From: a virus
Length of the DNA stretch: 64,000 bases
Reading direction: 5' to 3' (one strand)
IMG/VR virus record: IMGVR_UViG_3300025785_001261
Location: 22,318 to 86,317 of that record
Numbering within the stretch: position 1 is the stretch's first letter; each line of letters begins with the position of its first letter. The notes beneath the pieces were generated by a model. That model was given only the letters and a program-made list of their open reading frames with translations. It searched no databases and was not told where the DNA came from. Shown here one piece after another: positions 36,101 through 45,085 of the stretch. The position numbers and the translations under genes were made by a program.

Positions 36101-39100
36101 AGAATTTACCGGATTGGGACTGTAGATAGTTTGCGTATAGATCCAGCTGGTAAAGCCAAGGTTGGCGAATGCTGTTCCATTGCTGCCGGGCAACACTGTG
36201 AGTTGACTGTAGGCGGTTGCTGAAGGATTTATGACATTCAACACCAGGCGTCCCGAAACAACCAAGATGGTTTTGCCACCCAGTGGAGCTGTTACAAATA
36301 AGATCTGTTGTGCGGTATTGTCGTAGGTATAGTCGGTACTATAGGTTTGCAATACACCTGCAACATAGACCTTAGTAGTTGGGCCGCCCGGGCCAAACAC
36401 TGTAGAAGAATAAATGGATCCCACATCATAGATCTTGGTTGTCCCGTCGGCCACAAATGTAAGATCGCTGGTTAGGCTAGCCGACACATTGGGTATGCTG
36501 AAACTGAGTTTCCAGAACGACGGATTGTTCGAAGGCGTCTTGTTGGTGCTGGTGGTCAGAGCTGTGTAGCACAAGTTTTGGTAAATCACTCGATTACCGG
36601 TATGGTACTGCACAGTGCTGAGATATGGGCCTGGATTGATAGCACGGGCCAGTCCAGCAATAGTGTTGTCGGGACTAGCAGGCACCGCTATCTCTATGTT
36701 GTTGATACGTATGGTATCACCGGCTGTAAGAGTTGGATTGGCTATGTTGCTCACAATCACTCCATACCTACGACTCTGGTCTACGAGGCTTTGTACTTCA
36801 CCACTGTTGGTGGTTGTGTCGCTAGCATTCGGTGCGCCAACATAAACCGTGGTGTTGTTGGAACTCATGGCTAGGCTGTAACCAAACTGGGAGTCACTGG
36901 CGGGATTATTTGCCGACAGTTTTTGCACCAGCTGGAACTGGTTGGTGCTGATTTCTAATTCGTCGCCTAGAACTAGATACACTGAACTGGACAGTATAAT
37001 GTTGTTGCCTGAAACTGTATATTGACCATTTAAGAAATTAGCTGTATTGGTCAAGACAGTCTTGTTTAGTGTGACCTGAACTGGTGTGCTGACCATACCA
37101 GGTACAGTATATACCAGCTGAGTGGCATCGTTTACAATGTAGCGTATCACGCTACGATCGTACACATAGCTAGACCCTGCATGTGTAACTATGTTGCCGT
37201 TGCTATCTAGAGTCTGATCATTTTTAGCACCCACTATGAGTGTTTGTCCGTCGGTGCTGGTGACCAGACTGCTGCCAAATCCAGCATCATCAGCCAGACC
37301 CAGGCTGCCAGTTTCCAAGGTGTTGACCAAGGCCCAGTAGGTTGATGTTATGACATCAATGCTTGCACCTGCTCTAGGCGCTACTGCAAATACCAACCCA
37401 GTGTCGGGAGTATTTACAACCACCTGCTCCATAGAGTCGGTGTTTATGTATTCACCATCCAGAGTGACCAAATCTTCAAGATTGCCAGTGTTATAAATGT
37501 AGTCAATAGATGGGCGTTGTAAAATTCCATCAACATATACTGTAAATGAATCTATGTCGGTAATGGTATACAGAAATCCTGTCAAATTAAAACCAACTCT
37601 TGTACCATTGCCGGTCAAATTAACAGCCACCCGACGAGTGATTCTCAGTTTTTGATTTGGTGGCAGTTGTGTTATCAGTTGTATTGAGTTTGAATTTACC
37701 TGATAGTCAACCTGGTATGTCAAGGCCCGGTTGTTCAGCGTGACCAGCAGTTGTGCAGGTGCCTGATAATTGACCTGTATTGAGTCACTCCAGTTGTAAA
37801 ATACCGTGACCCCATCAGTGACATATTCAACTGACTGTGCCTGTTGATCCACTCGCGTGTAGGCATATACTCTGTTGTGTCCAGGACCACCAATGTACAA
37901 CCATCTTTCGTCATAGCTGAGTGCGATCGCAGTACCAAACTGCAAATTATTAAGGTAGTATTCAGGTGAAGTTATCAGCTGATTTATTCTAAATTCGTTG
38001 GTTGCAGGATCTTGATACAGTACAGTTGCATAGCCCTTGTTACCGTTACTGGCCGGTGCACCAACGGCTGCCCAGGTATTGTTGCCATAGGTGACCTTTT
38101 GACCAAAACCAAGAGTGTTTGTGGCATTGATGGTCAAGCTGACGCCGGTTCTGTAGTTGCCGTCCGAGGTTCGGTAGAAGGTTTCTACTTGACCAGTGCC
38201 TATGCCAGGTGTTCCAATCATCAAGGTACCACTGTTGAATGACTGTGTCACGCTGGTGCCAAAGTTGGCCTGCTCAACTAGACTGTTAGGTTGCAATATG
38301 CTATTCTGCGTGAAAGGAGCTGTTTTTTCAAGCACTTCCCATTGTCCATTGCCGTTGTTGTCAACCCAGGCCCTGGCACCTGAAAACAGCTCTTTGGAAT
38401 ATGGCAAGGAGGCCACATCACTGGCCTGCGCTACACGCTGAGTTTGCAAGCGCCAAACCAGTCCGTTACCACTGCTGTAAATGGTAGTTTGACTGGTGCT
38501 GGTAAAGCTGTATGCTATGACCACAGTGTTTAGCGAAGGCGTAGACAGGACACGATACACTCCATCAATTCCGGTGGCAAAGTAACGCATGATAATTAGA
38601 TCACCCACAGCCAGACCTGTGGTCTGGCTCAGTGTTACCAGACTGGTGCCGTTGAGATTGTCTGTAATCTGCAGGATCTGACCTGCAACCTGTGTGCAAC
38701 GATACACATTCCAGTTGTAACTGTTGTCTTTGGCCACCCAGATACTGGTACCAGTTCCAATCGTGTTGATTTGGCTGGCTATGTTGGACGGATCGTCCAG
38801 ACTGAATACAGTGATATCTACATCATCAAGATTGACATAGCCAGCCGATGGCAAGGCTGTATTTGATACTGGAGAAGTGATGGTAGGTAGTATGTTTGTG
38901 CTATTGATATTGTAACTGGAACTCCACAAATTACCCAACTGTACTGTTTGATCTGCCTGGCTGGTTTCACCTGGATAGATGATCTGCACTGTGCTGGGGT
39001 TGCTGGTCAAATCTGCTTCATTCAACAGGATTTCAAAATAGCTGCGATTGTAGTTGGCACCATAGGTTCCTACCAGTATGCCCCACTCTTCGTAGATGTT

Positions 39101-42100
39101 GTACTGTCCTGTTTCCTTGCCAAGATTCACGCGAGTTAATAGTTCGGCGGCACGCAGGCTACCCTTGGTCTTGATGAACTGCTGATACAGATTGATCTGG
39201 CTTACGTCATCCAGCTCAAGATCAACCATGTACTGGCGTGGCTGGAAGCCAATCAGGTTATAGGCCAGGAGGTCGTTGTCGCTGTTGAGATTGGCTGTTT
39301 GTGTGCTGTAGGTATTGGCCAACTGATCGGCCTTGTTGGCCAAGTTGGGCAATAGGCCTTGATCAATCATGGCGTAGTTGCTCTTGTACCAGTCATTGTA
39401 GTCAAACTGTGTCTTGGGCTGTACTAGGCCGGCAGCCTGCCAGTAGTTGTTTTTGTAACGTACAATTTCACCCTTGGTATAGCGTTGTGTGCTAGACCAA
39501 GGCTCAACGTTATTGTAGTTCAGTATGAACCCTTTGGCATTGAGAGTACCGTCCCATTGGGTGCTGTTAAATGCTTCCAGGTACAGGCGATTTTGGCGGG
39601 CTGCAGTGATAGGATCATAGATAAGATCATTGAATATGTCCACATTATCAAATACGATCATGTTTTCATAATCAGTAAACTTTAAATCTAAGAAACTAAT
39701 GGTTTGTGATGTGCTGGGTGCAGGTTGGATAGTAAATGTATCGCCCGAGCGTTGTATCACTAGATCTCGTGTGGCAAAGGTCTGACGATTTTGATCCAAC
39801 AGCTGATTGGCCAAACTGTAACTTATGATGTCGTCTACTACCGATCCAACTTGATACACAGTCAGTCTAGTTGCGCTGGGATTTAGATTGATAATAGTGC
39901 CTTCGCTCCAGCCCTGTTCTGCATAATACAAGAATTCCTGAGCCATTTGGTTCCAGTTTATGATCAGTCCATTTTCAATCTGGGTGAATGTAAATCCTTG
40001 ATTGGAAAGATACTGGCCGTAGCTGAGCAGGAAGTCGACTACCATGGTTGCATTAGAGAACACATAGCCATACGGTATGTAGGCTACTGAGTTTGAATAC
40101 TGTGCCGGTACTGAAACAGTAGCACCGCCAGCTGATATAGTTTGTAGTATGCCATTGGGCAAACTGACCTGTATAGGGAAATAGGGATCATATCCACTAT
40201 AGCCGTATACAGCATAGCCACCAGCAACTGTTTCAACTATTACTGAACTGTAGGTTATACGTCCATAAGGTTGATCTTTGTAGACCAGGAGATTATAGCT
40301 TTCGGGCGGAATGTACAGACTTTGATTCTGACTCTCCGGACTGGATTTTTCCAAGGCGATCTTGAGATAGTTATCGGCTGTCCAAGCTGCCATTCTATAG
40401 CACAGGCGAACATCCAGGTTGGCCAGATCAGTGCTCAAAATATTAGTGCTGTTGAGTCCGCGCTGTTGATTGAAGTCTACGATCCAGTTGATAAAACTGG
40501 CCTTGCTCACACCATTGCCGTAGATTTGTAGACCACTACCATCTAGTCTATAGCGTCCATTGTAAAGATACTGTTCTAGTTCAGTGTTATATCTGTAGAG
40601 ATCTCTATCGGCAAACAGACTGAAGAATTCTGCCGGGCGTGTCAGGGCCAGCAGTCGCATGATAGCAAATGGATAGCTGGAGCTCATCCACCAAGAAGCT
40701 TCTACAGGGCCGCCGTCGCCAACTTTCCAGCTGCGTTTGAAATTGTTGGGATCATACACGCCGACCACGCTTTCCAAAGGCGGTAGCAGTTGTCCTTGCT
40801 CATCAACCGGAATAACATTGGTCAGGCCTGGCCGTACATAGCGTGGATCTACATAAGGAGCTACAGGATCCGCCACATACCCGACTTCGAGGTCACCCCA
40901 CAGCACCAGGTTGTCACTGGTATAAGGTACAGGACCATAGCGATCGGTCCACCAGACTGGTTGCTCACTGAATCCCAGCATTTCCCATGGTGTGAGATTG
41001 GGTGTAAATGTGTCGTAAAAATATCTATAAATTCCGCGCCAGGCACCTTGTGTCAGAGCTGTTTCATTGATGTTGCTGATTTGACCGTTGACAAGTCTAA
41101 TACCATCACCGGTATAGTTGTAGGTAAATGGATTGTTGGCCAAGTAATCCTGGGCAGTATAATCCAACTTGTTGTAGCCAACCCAGCTGAGGAAATCTTC
41201 GCCCAAGATCTGGGTGATGGTGGTGTTGCTGTAGTCAGTGGTCCTGAAGTAGCCAGGAATCACATCCTCAGCTGTAAGCGGCACAGGATTGCCATCATTT
41301 TTCAAATTATCATAAATTCTGGTTTCAAATTCCAACAAGACCTGATCGCGAATGTCACCAAAGGCCACGGTGGTGCTGCCATCGTGTCCTTGGATAACAA
41401 AAGTTGGATTGATGTAGTCTGAATCTAGATAAAGCTCAGGACGGAACTTGGGATATAAACCCAACTTGGTCGGTGTGTTGGGGACATAGTTGCCGGTTGT
41501 GTCGTTGTATTCATTGATCGTGACCGTATCGCCCACGTTGAGAGGAATTAACACAGTCAAGGTTGGTGTATCTGTACCAACCACATAGTCATAGTTACGA
41601 GTCAACAAACGACCGTTTAGATAGACCAGGAGTCCTAGATAATTTGATTCAGTAAAATTATAAGTTTGTACTGTGTTGAATTGGTTGGTTGTGATGGCTG
41701 TGACCGTATAGGTATTGGAAGCATAAACTTTGCCGGATGGCAACATGTCTGACCAATAGAATGGACTCAGTTTGGTGTCGCCAGCATTCATCAACAGCAT
41801 GGCACTGTCTAAAATTTCTGGTACAGTTTGATTGCCCCAGTCGTTGGTGATCACGGTATTGAGCAACTGTGATTTGAATTTGATATATTCGCGACTGTTG
41901 TAATCAAGGCTTTCAAAAATATTGAACTGTTCATTGCGTAAAAAATAACCGGCCAAGGTCAACGGAGCACTTTGTTGTAAGATCTGCAGACCGTACGGAA
42001 TAATATTGCCTAGGTCTCTAGTGTTGTTGGGTCCAATTACAGGTCCTTCAAGACCGATCAAGTTTTCAGCTATGGTGCTGTAGTGATTGCGTGCAGTGCC

Positions 42101-45085
42101 CAATGTAAAATATTGGCTATTGCCGTTGAATGGATTGTTTTCAAGATTAACCGGTACCTGATAAAATCCTACACTACTGGTTTGATCACTTAGGACCTGT
42201 ACTTCAATCAAGTCACCTGGCACATAAGTGGTCAGCAAGGTAATGGTTGTGGTCGTAGCAGTTGTAGTTACAGTGTAATTGTAGCTTTCTTGGAACGTGG
42301 CATTGACAAATATCTGCACAGCCGGCACCACGGTATTGGTGTTGACTGCTATGTCCAACTGCAAAGGAGAACCATCGTAGGTAAACTGGAACTGCTGGCG
42401 TATCTGACTCTGTGTCACTGCTGGTTGCCAACCAATGTCCTTTTTGAAGGTCACACGATTTGAGTATTCGTAAACAAATCCTGTGCTGATGTTGGTAGTG
42501 TATCCTACATTGTCAATGGTGTAGTTGAAGGTGTCGTTGTAAAGATTGTTCTCAAACTTGATGTCACCTATGTTGGTCAGATTGAGATAGACCAATGGAA
42601 ATCCTAAAACAGCATCCGTAGCACCATTGCCGATGGCATAGCTGAAAAGTGGACTGCCGGTAAAGGTCGAGCTGGGATAAATGTCTTGATTTCCAAAACT
42701 GTATCCATTGGTGTCGTACACATCAAACTTTGGTGGCTGATTTACACTGGTTTTTTGTTGGCACTTGACCCACTCAGTTCCATCATATCTAAAACTGATG
42801 CCCTGCAGTGTGGATCCATCTATACATACAGTATTTTGATCGGGCAAGGCCGAAGCAACGGCTGTTAGATTGATAACTGGTTCGGCAATCAAGGGCGGCA
42901 CAGTGTCGGGTGTTATAAACTGCACTTGATAAATGTTGTTGCGTACAAGTGGATCTAGATCACCGGCAAAGATAATTGTGCTGCCATTGAGCAGGGTATA
43001 ACCGTCGGTGCTGAAGCCAATGGATCCATTCACAGTGTGCAGAGCATCGGTCTGATCAAAATTAATAATGTTCACTGGTGGCAGAGCATCGGTGCCAAAA
43101 TCATACAGTCGTAACCCTCCACGGAATTCCAGGATAGGTCTACGTGCGATGAATTCGTTGTCGTAAACAGGAACAGTATTGTTGTACTTGGCAGATGCAT
43201 TGATGACATCAATGTGGAACCAACGATTGCTACGACTCCAGGGATTCTGATTCATCGCCGAGCGATTGATAGTGATATAGTCAGGAACCAAGGGTGCGTT
43301 CAATGTACCATCAAATGGTGACTGATCAAACAGCAAACTAGAAAATGGGGTGGTGGCGTTTTTGGTATAGGTCTCAGGAGTTATAAAATCTCTTGTCAGC
43401 GACAGGGTGATTGCTGTGCCAACTCCTTCTACAAAATAACTGTTGCCTTCGTAACTGGCAGGATAAGTCGGACTGTTGAAAGTGACTATCATGCCGTTGG
43501 TAAAAGCCACACCGTTGGGACTGGTATAAGATTTACTACCAAGTATGCGATCAATATCCAGTGTCGACGTGTTTTGGTCTACTAGAGTTATTGTGCCAAA
43601 TATGGTAGGATCTGTGCTGTCCTGATAATACAGGATATCCTGTGTGGCCGTCAGCAAAGGCATTTGCTCAAATACACTGTCGGCATTCTTATACCAGTTG
43701 GTATTGGCGTACTGGGTACCAAACAATATGGTGCATTTTGTAAGATTGTCAACAGTGAACGCCAGAGTCAAATTAATAACACCATCTACATAGTTGATTC
43801 GCCAGACATTGTACAGAGCTGGGTCCACATTATTACTACCAGCGAATATCAAGGTACGTGTGTCAAGATTGGTAATGCCGTCGATGCCTGCAGGGTTGGC
43901 CAACATGAAATCAGCCACAGTCTGTCCATTGACAGAGTCAAAGGGCAAGGTAGTGACCAAATCAACCGTACCCAGAGATTGGTTAGCGACAGGGCCAATG
44001 ACTGGCATGTTATAAAAGAAATTCTGTGCGGTATTTGCTGGTGTATTAAAAGTGACCGTGCCCAGGTCGGTGCCATTATTGACTACACCCAGCACATCTC
44101 TGCTGCTGATGTTAGGAGTGGCAGGAATGAGTCCATTCACTCCTGGAGCTGTTTGTATCCAAAATTGAGAACCTGTACCAGGAGTGGCATCAATAATGTT
44201 GAATGTGCCTTGTAGATTAAATTCTACATCGTTGCAATAGTACAGAGTATCAGGGGCATCTTGCGGAACCGTAAACGTGACAAGACCAGTGGTAGCACCG
44301 TTATTGTTGACTCCTGAGTTGTAGACATTTACAGTACCAAGACTCACTTGGGTCTTGATGTAAAATGCCAGTGGCGCCGACTGTGTGAGATTAAATGTGT
44401 AGGTGTTGCCACGTGTCAGGGTCAGACTAGGATTGGCTTCATAGTCAATATTCCAGTTGGCAGTTCCGTTGTTGGTCACACGATATTGTACAGCAGCCTG
44501 CTCATTCTGAGCCACCACAAAGTTATAACTGCCGCCGCGGGCCAAGGTTATGTTGGGATTATTGCCGGCGACGCCTGAAAATGTGTAATAGCCGTTGTTG
44601 CGTGTTACAGTAAAATCTTCTAATGTAGCAACTCCCCCATTGGTCACCGAAACCGGTAAGGGTCCAAATGGCAACCAGTAGTACTGGGCATAATTTATGT
44701 ACTTGTCAAAATCAACAAAGGGATCCCAGGCATAGTAGTCACTCTTGTATAGGTTGCTGGGATTGGCCACATCAGCTCCTTGGACTGCCAAGGCATCATT
44801 GATACCAGGATAGGTTATTGCATCAACTACCTGATGTGTGTTGGCCGGATTGACCTGTACCACACCCGGTTCCAGCTGATAGTTGCGACGGGTGGCTGTA
44901 GGTTCGGTCACATAACCGTCGTTGGCATTGACTCCGGGTCCTACACGTTGACCGATGAAACCTTGACTCTTTTTGAATGCCGGTTCTTGTATCAGCTGAT
45001 CAAGTGTGGCCGCCAAAAATTGTTCATTGACCGGCGTTTGGAATATTTCAGGAAGAAAATCTACCGAGCGTACATTGGCGGCCAT
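30179..45085 (-). CDS. Giant virion structural protein (4968 residues)
   Basis: One open frame of 14.9 kb. The N-terminus (VDFLPEIFQTPVNEQFLAAT, then QGFIGQR and NYQLEP) resembles large structural proteins that sit beside gp6 in T4-like phages. Residues about 2270-3110 hold seven FG-GAP-like repeats (FGxSxxxS...xxVGAPx, near 2272, 2327, 2380, 2603, 2733, 2995, 3083), enough for a seven-bladed beta-propeller with large insertions. Three carbohydrate-binding (CBM5/12-like) motifs, YxxGxxVxYxxxxWxA...W, lie near 1868, 2827 and 3975. A beta-rich unit with VxVYVNGxxL...DY then L..GD.I.V recurs many times over the length. It is very poor in Cys. A role in host surface binding on the baseplate or fibre is inferred. 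It shares TAATG with gp6 upstream. Confidence 0.8.
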   Translation of the reverse strand: MAANVRSVDFLPEIFQTPVNEQFLAATLDQLIQEPAFKKSQGFIGQRVGPGVNANDGYVTEPTATRRNYQLEPGVVQVNPANTHQVVDAITYPGINDALAVQGADVANPSNLYKSDYYAWDPFVDFDKYINYAQYYWLPFGPLPVSVTNGGVATLEDFTVTRNNGYYTFSGVAGNNPNITLARGGSYNFVVAQNEQAAVQYRVTNNGTANWNIDYEANPSLTLTRGNTYTFNLTQSAPLAFYIKTQVSLGTVNVYNSGVNNNGATTGLVTFTVPQDAPDTLYYCNDVEFNLQGTFNIIDATPGTGSQFWIQTAPGVNGLIPATPNISSRDVLGVVNNGTDLGTVTFNTPANTAQNFFYNMPVIGPVANQSLGTVDLVTTLPFDSVNGQTVADFMLANPAGIDGITNLDTRTLIFAGSNNVDPALYNVWRINYVDGVINLTLAFTVDNLTKCTILFGTQYANTNWYKNADSVFEQMPLLTATQDILYYQDSTDPTIFGTITLVDQNTSTLDIDRILGSKSYTSPNGVAFTNGMIVTFNSPTYPASYEGNSYFVEGVGTAITLSLTRDFITPETYTKNATTPFSSLLFDQSPFDGTLNAPLVPDYITINRSAMNQNPWSRSNRWFHIDVINASAKYNNTVPVYDNEFIARRPILEFRGGLRLYDFGTDALPPVNIINFDQTDALHTVNGSIGFSTDGYTLLNGSTIIFAGDLDPLVRNNIYQVQFITPDTVPPLIAEPVINLTAVASALPDQNTVCIDGSTLQGISFRYDGTEWVKCQQKTSVNQPPKFDVYDTNGYSFGNQDIYPSSTFTGSPLFSYAIGNGATDAVLGFPLVYLNLTNIGDIKFENNLYNDTFNYTIDNVGYTTNISTGFVYEYSNRVTFKKDIGWQPAVTQSQIRQQFQFTYDGSPLQLDIAVNTNTVVPAVQIFVNATFQESYNYTVTTTATTTTITLLTTYVPGDLIEVQVLSDQTSSVGFYQVPVNLENNPFNGNSQYFTLGTARNHYSTIAENLIGLEGPVIGPNNTRDLGNIIPYGLQILQQSAPLTLAGYFLRNEQFNIFESLDYNSREYIKFKSQLLNTVITNDWGNQTVPEILDSAMLLMNAGDTKLSPFYWSDMLPSGKVYASNTYTVTAITTNQFNTVQTYNFTESNYLGLLVYLNGRLLTRNYDYVVGTDTPTLTVLIPLNVGDTVTINEYNDTTGNYVPNTPTKLGLYPKFRPELYLDSDYINPTFVIQGHDGSTTVAFGDIRDQVLLEFETRIYDNLKNDGNPVPLTAEDVIPGYFRTTDYSNTTITQILGEDFLSWVGYNKLDYTAQDYLANNPFTYNYTGDGIRLVNGQISNINETALTQGAWRGIYRYFYDTFTPNLTPWEMLGFSEQPVWWTDRYGPVPYTSDNLVLWGDLEVGYVADPVAPYVDPRYVRPGLTNVIPVDEQGQLLPPLESVVGVYDPNNFKRSWKVGDGGPVEASWWMSSSYPFAIMRLLALTRPAEFFSLFADRDLYRYNTELEQYLYNGRYRLDGSGLQIYGNGVSKASFINWIVDFNQQRGLNSTNILSTDLANLDVRLCYRMAAWTADNYLKIALEKSSPESQNQSLYIPPESYNLLVYKDQPYGRITYSSVIVETVAGGYAVYGYSGYDPYFPIQVSLPNGILQTISAGGATVSVPAQYSNSVAYIPYGYVFSNATMVVDFLLSYGQYLSNQGFTFTQIENGLIINWNQMAQEFLYYAEQGWSEGTIINLNPSATRLTVYQVGSVVDDIISYSLANQLLDQNRQTFATRDLVIQRSGDTFTIQPAPSTSQTISFLDLKFTDYENMIVFDNVDIFNDLIYDPITAARQNRLYLEAFNSTQWDGTLNAKGFILNYNNVEPWSSTQRYTKGEIVRYKNNYWQAAGLVQPKTQFDYNDWYKSNYAMIDQGLLPNLANKADQLANTYSTQTANLNSDNDLLAYNLIGFQPRQYMVDLELDDVSQINLYQQFIKTKGSLRAAELLTRVNLGKETGQYNIYEEWGILVGTYGANYNRSYFEILLNEADLTSNPSTVQIIYPGETSQADQTVQLGNLWSSSYNINSTNILPTITSPVSNTALPSAGYVNLDDVDITVFSLDDPSNIASQINTIGTGTSIWVAKDNSYNWNVYRCTQVAGQILQITDNLNGTSLVTLSQTTGLAVGDLIIMRYFATGIDGVYRVLSTPSLNTVVIAYSFTSTSQTTIYSSGNGLVWRLQTQRVAQASDVASLPYSKELFSGARAWVDNNGNGQWEVLEKTAPFTQNSILQPNSLVEQANFGTSVTQSFNSGTLMIGTPGIGTGQVETFYRTSDGNYRTGVSLTINATNTLGFGQKVTYGNNTWAAVGAPASNGNKGYATVLYQDPATNEFRINQLITSPEYYLNNLQFGTAIALSYDERWLYIGGPGHNRVYAYTRVDQQAQSVEYVTDGVTVFYNWSDSIQVNYQAPAQLLVTLNNRALTYQVDYQVNSNSIQLITQLPPNQKLRITRRVAVNLTGNGTRVGFNLTGFLYTITDIDSFTVYVDGILQRPSIDYIYNTGNLEDLVTLDGEYINTDSMEQVVVNTPDTGLVFAVAPRAGASIDVITSTYWALVNTLETGSLGLADDAGFGSSLVTSTDGQTLIVGAKNDQTLDSNGNIVTHAGSSYVYDRSVIRYIVNDATQLVYTVPGMVSTPVQVTLNKTVLTNTANFLNGQYTVSGNNIILSSSVYLVLGDELEISTNQFQLVQKLSANNPASDSQFGYSLAMSSNNTTVYVGAPNASDTTTNSGEVQSLVDQSRRYGVIVSNIANPTLTAGDTIRINNIEIAVPASPDNTIAGLARAINPGPYLSTVQYHTGNRVIYQNLCYTALTTSTNKTPSNNPSFWKLSFSIPNVSASLTSDLTFVADGTTKIYDVGSIYSSTVFGPGGPTTKVYVAGVLQTYSTDYTYDNTAQQILFVTAPLGGKTILVVSGRLVLNVINPSATAYSQLTVLPGSNGTAFANLGFTSWIYTQTIYSPNPVNSGRFGHSLGVNAPASNLVVGSPNGNVYEIMPFDGGKTIFDKNSTSFSNLVTNSGVVYTFDLLESANPSATNPGQLVFGQQVYNTTLAQGDGFGTSVSFTEGQLIAGAPGADLGSANQTNYGTATVLDNLLGLPAWQVIHQQEPVVNVELINSVYSFDKLLSSTQTYYDFIDPLQGKILGVAQQNIDYIGAVDPASYNHGTVHNNGTTWAASHVGQIWWDTNLVRFINPNQNDITYASRQWGQTFPGSRVDIYQWIESSVPPANYSGPGTPLSTTSYSVGSALGLNGLFSTTYYYWVRNIPTVYTGKTLSTTAIASYIQYPINSGIAYIGALNSSAIALYNAVPNLVSANNTVLHVEYDQQAAGSQNNIHQEYALVADGRPHSFLDDTLYRKLQDSLCGEDTVGNPVPDPFLSPGQRYGVKFRPRQSMFSDRFAALENYLTRANSILAQYPISEIRSFNLLNSSEALPSSVTATATVCSISGNILTVGGDLTGEFVVGMTLTGDGIPPFVTINGYGDSGTYILNDSLYLTNVAVTGTNGYNQQVDSYEVLTYQNLYIVPLGYLFLVTSDSTQNGRWTVYEVALDATGLKRETNLIRIQNYDTPLYWNYIDWYLPGYNKATQPVAQVQNTGDLLSLSLSQAPVGSSVQVTNYNGGMWEIYLRTTAVGAISDWTRVGLQQGTIAFSETLWNYQLGKYGYDAQVFDAQYFDQEPVIETRKIIQAINQELFIDDLLIFRNQCLILLFNFVYSEFTAPDWLVKSSFIEVDHNLRALLPYQLYQKDNQIFVQDYLNEVKPYHVQTSAFNLIYDGLDTYGGELSDFDLPAYWNTDLVIPQFTSPVLTPYTLSGSLVESTISDEASNAAVWSQWPWSDWFNNYTLNIDSVEIVNGGSGYTVPPVVVVTGNCTQQATMAAVINSAGQVVAINVLTPGSGYVTTATISLTGGNGSGAQAVAVMSNSLVRSFKTTIKYDRYQYASTIHEWQAGVTYNAGDRVRYLDAVWSANTTLNESYFDPAFWSLVPASQLSGVDRTMGFYVPGVNMPGLSLPLLINGVSYPGVQVTGPTYNQNTGFDVGNYNINPFDNISYDASGQPTYDPSILDARYSSSYLDLYLGTRPTDINVDGGGYIDTFSSYAPEELVPGSEFDTLDMRVYTTPGADWQQRGHGFLEVLEKFVYDPLTPTVSFAGMAPYPAQVRVSNQTQETDLVLGTGYTVDWPNQQITITGNATAGDTIVISVFEVGGGNQLYRNNYNGANLPTHTVDTTVYSYAILPVEYYQQGSTNPNIQELVVFINGVLSTNYVYSAYGVNETEVVFLEQLTAADFVCLYVLAPTTINGVTTNYSWSTPQTQIITATGATSYVLDNNLDYSNPSNLIVSVNGARARMASGVNYVGDGAISSFLLPTRSGVDPSTISSSAVSVYVNNLPVATTQWSLSPLGPIAVNGANGNGSVARLTFAAQAVPPYLPGEQITVTGLTGTGSGYNGTFTVISCTVTSVFFGNTSTGAYVSGGSIVGATKYVTFNTVPAAGTAIQIYASANPQAIVSDGVLTFVAGAGLVPPAGSTIAVTSWNDTRQQGLLTQLFSGPVVAGITVSEGLDETPFDPNYIQSVQYSSDPGPFEAGSLKANYLYQIYITGNTDWTLCGAANNNPGTIFQALGPGSGTGLAYAVDLVRSNDTDAYNNSSGSYDFTTGETVQVNDIDLGTIITDPDRLWVYFNGRRLFNGSGFTLDGTKLNLNTGVMGPTDQVIVTQFTNFVVPEAMEFRIFQDMRGVQATYRMTPDTTSTTTQAVTKTDDVIHVANAAALSAPDLAADIWGVVTIDAERIMYRYRDTTANTISGLLRGTAGTANAPHVAGAIVYSMGPSQLLYAQYQNHVVSNTILSNGTQTVFVAENINVSDLTTTQQPEAVQVYVGGLYVQTGYTLTSADPATVTFDTAPPAGVDVTILVQRGSTWYAPGDGTASNGQPLQDTETAPARFLRGL

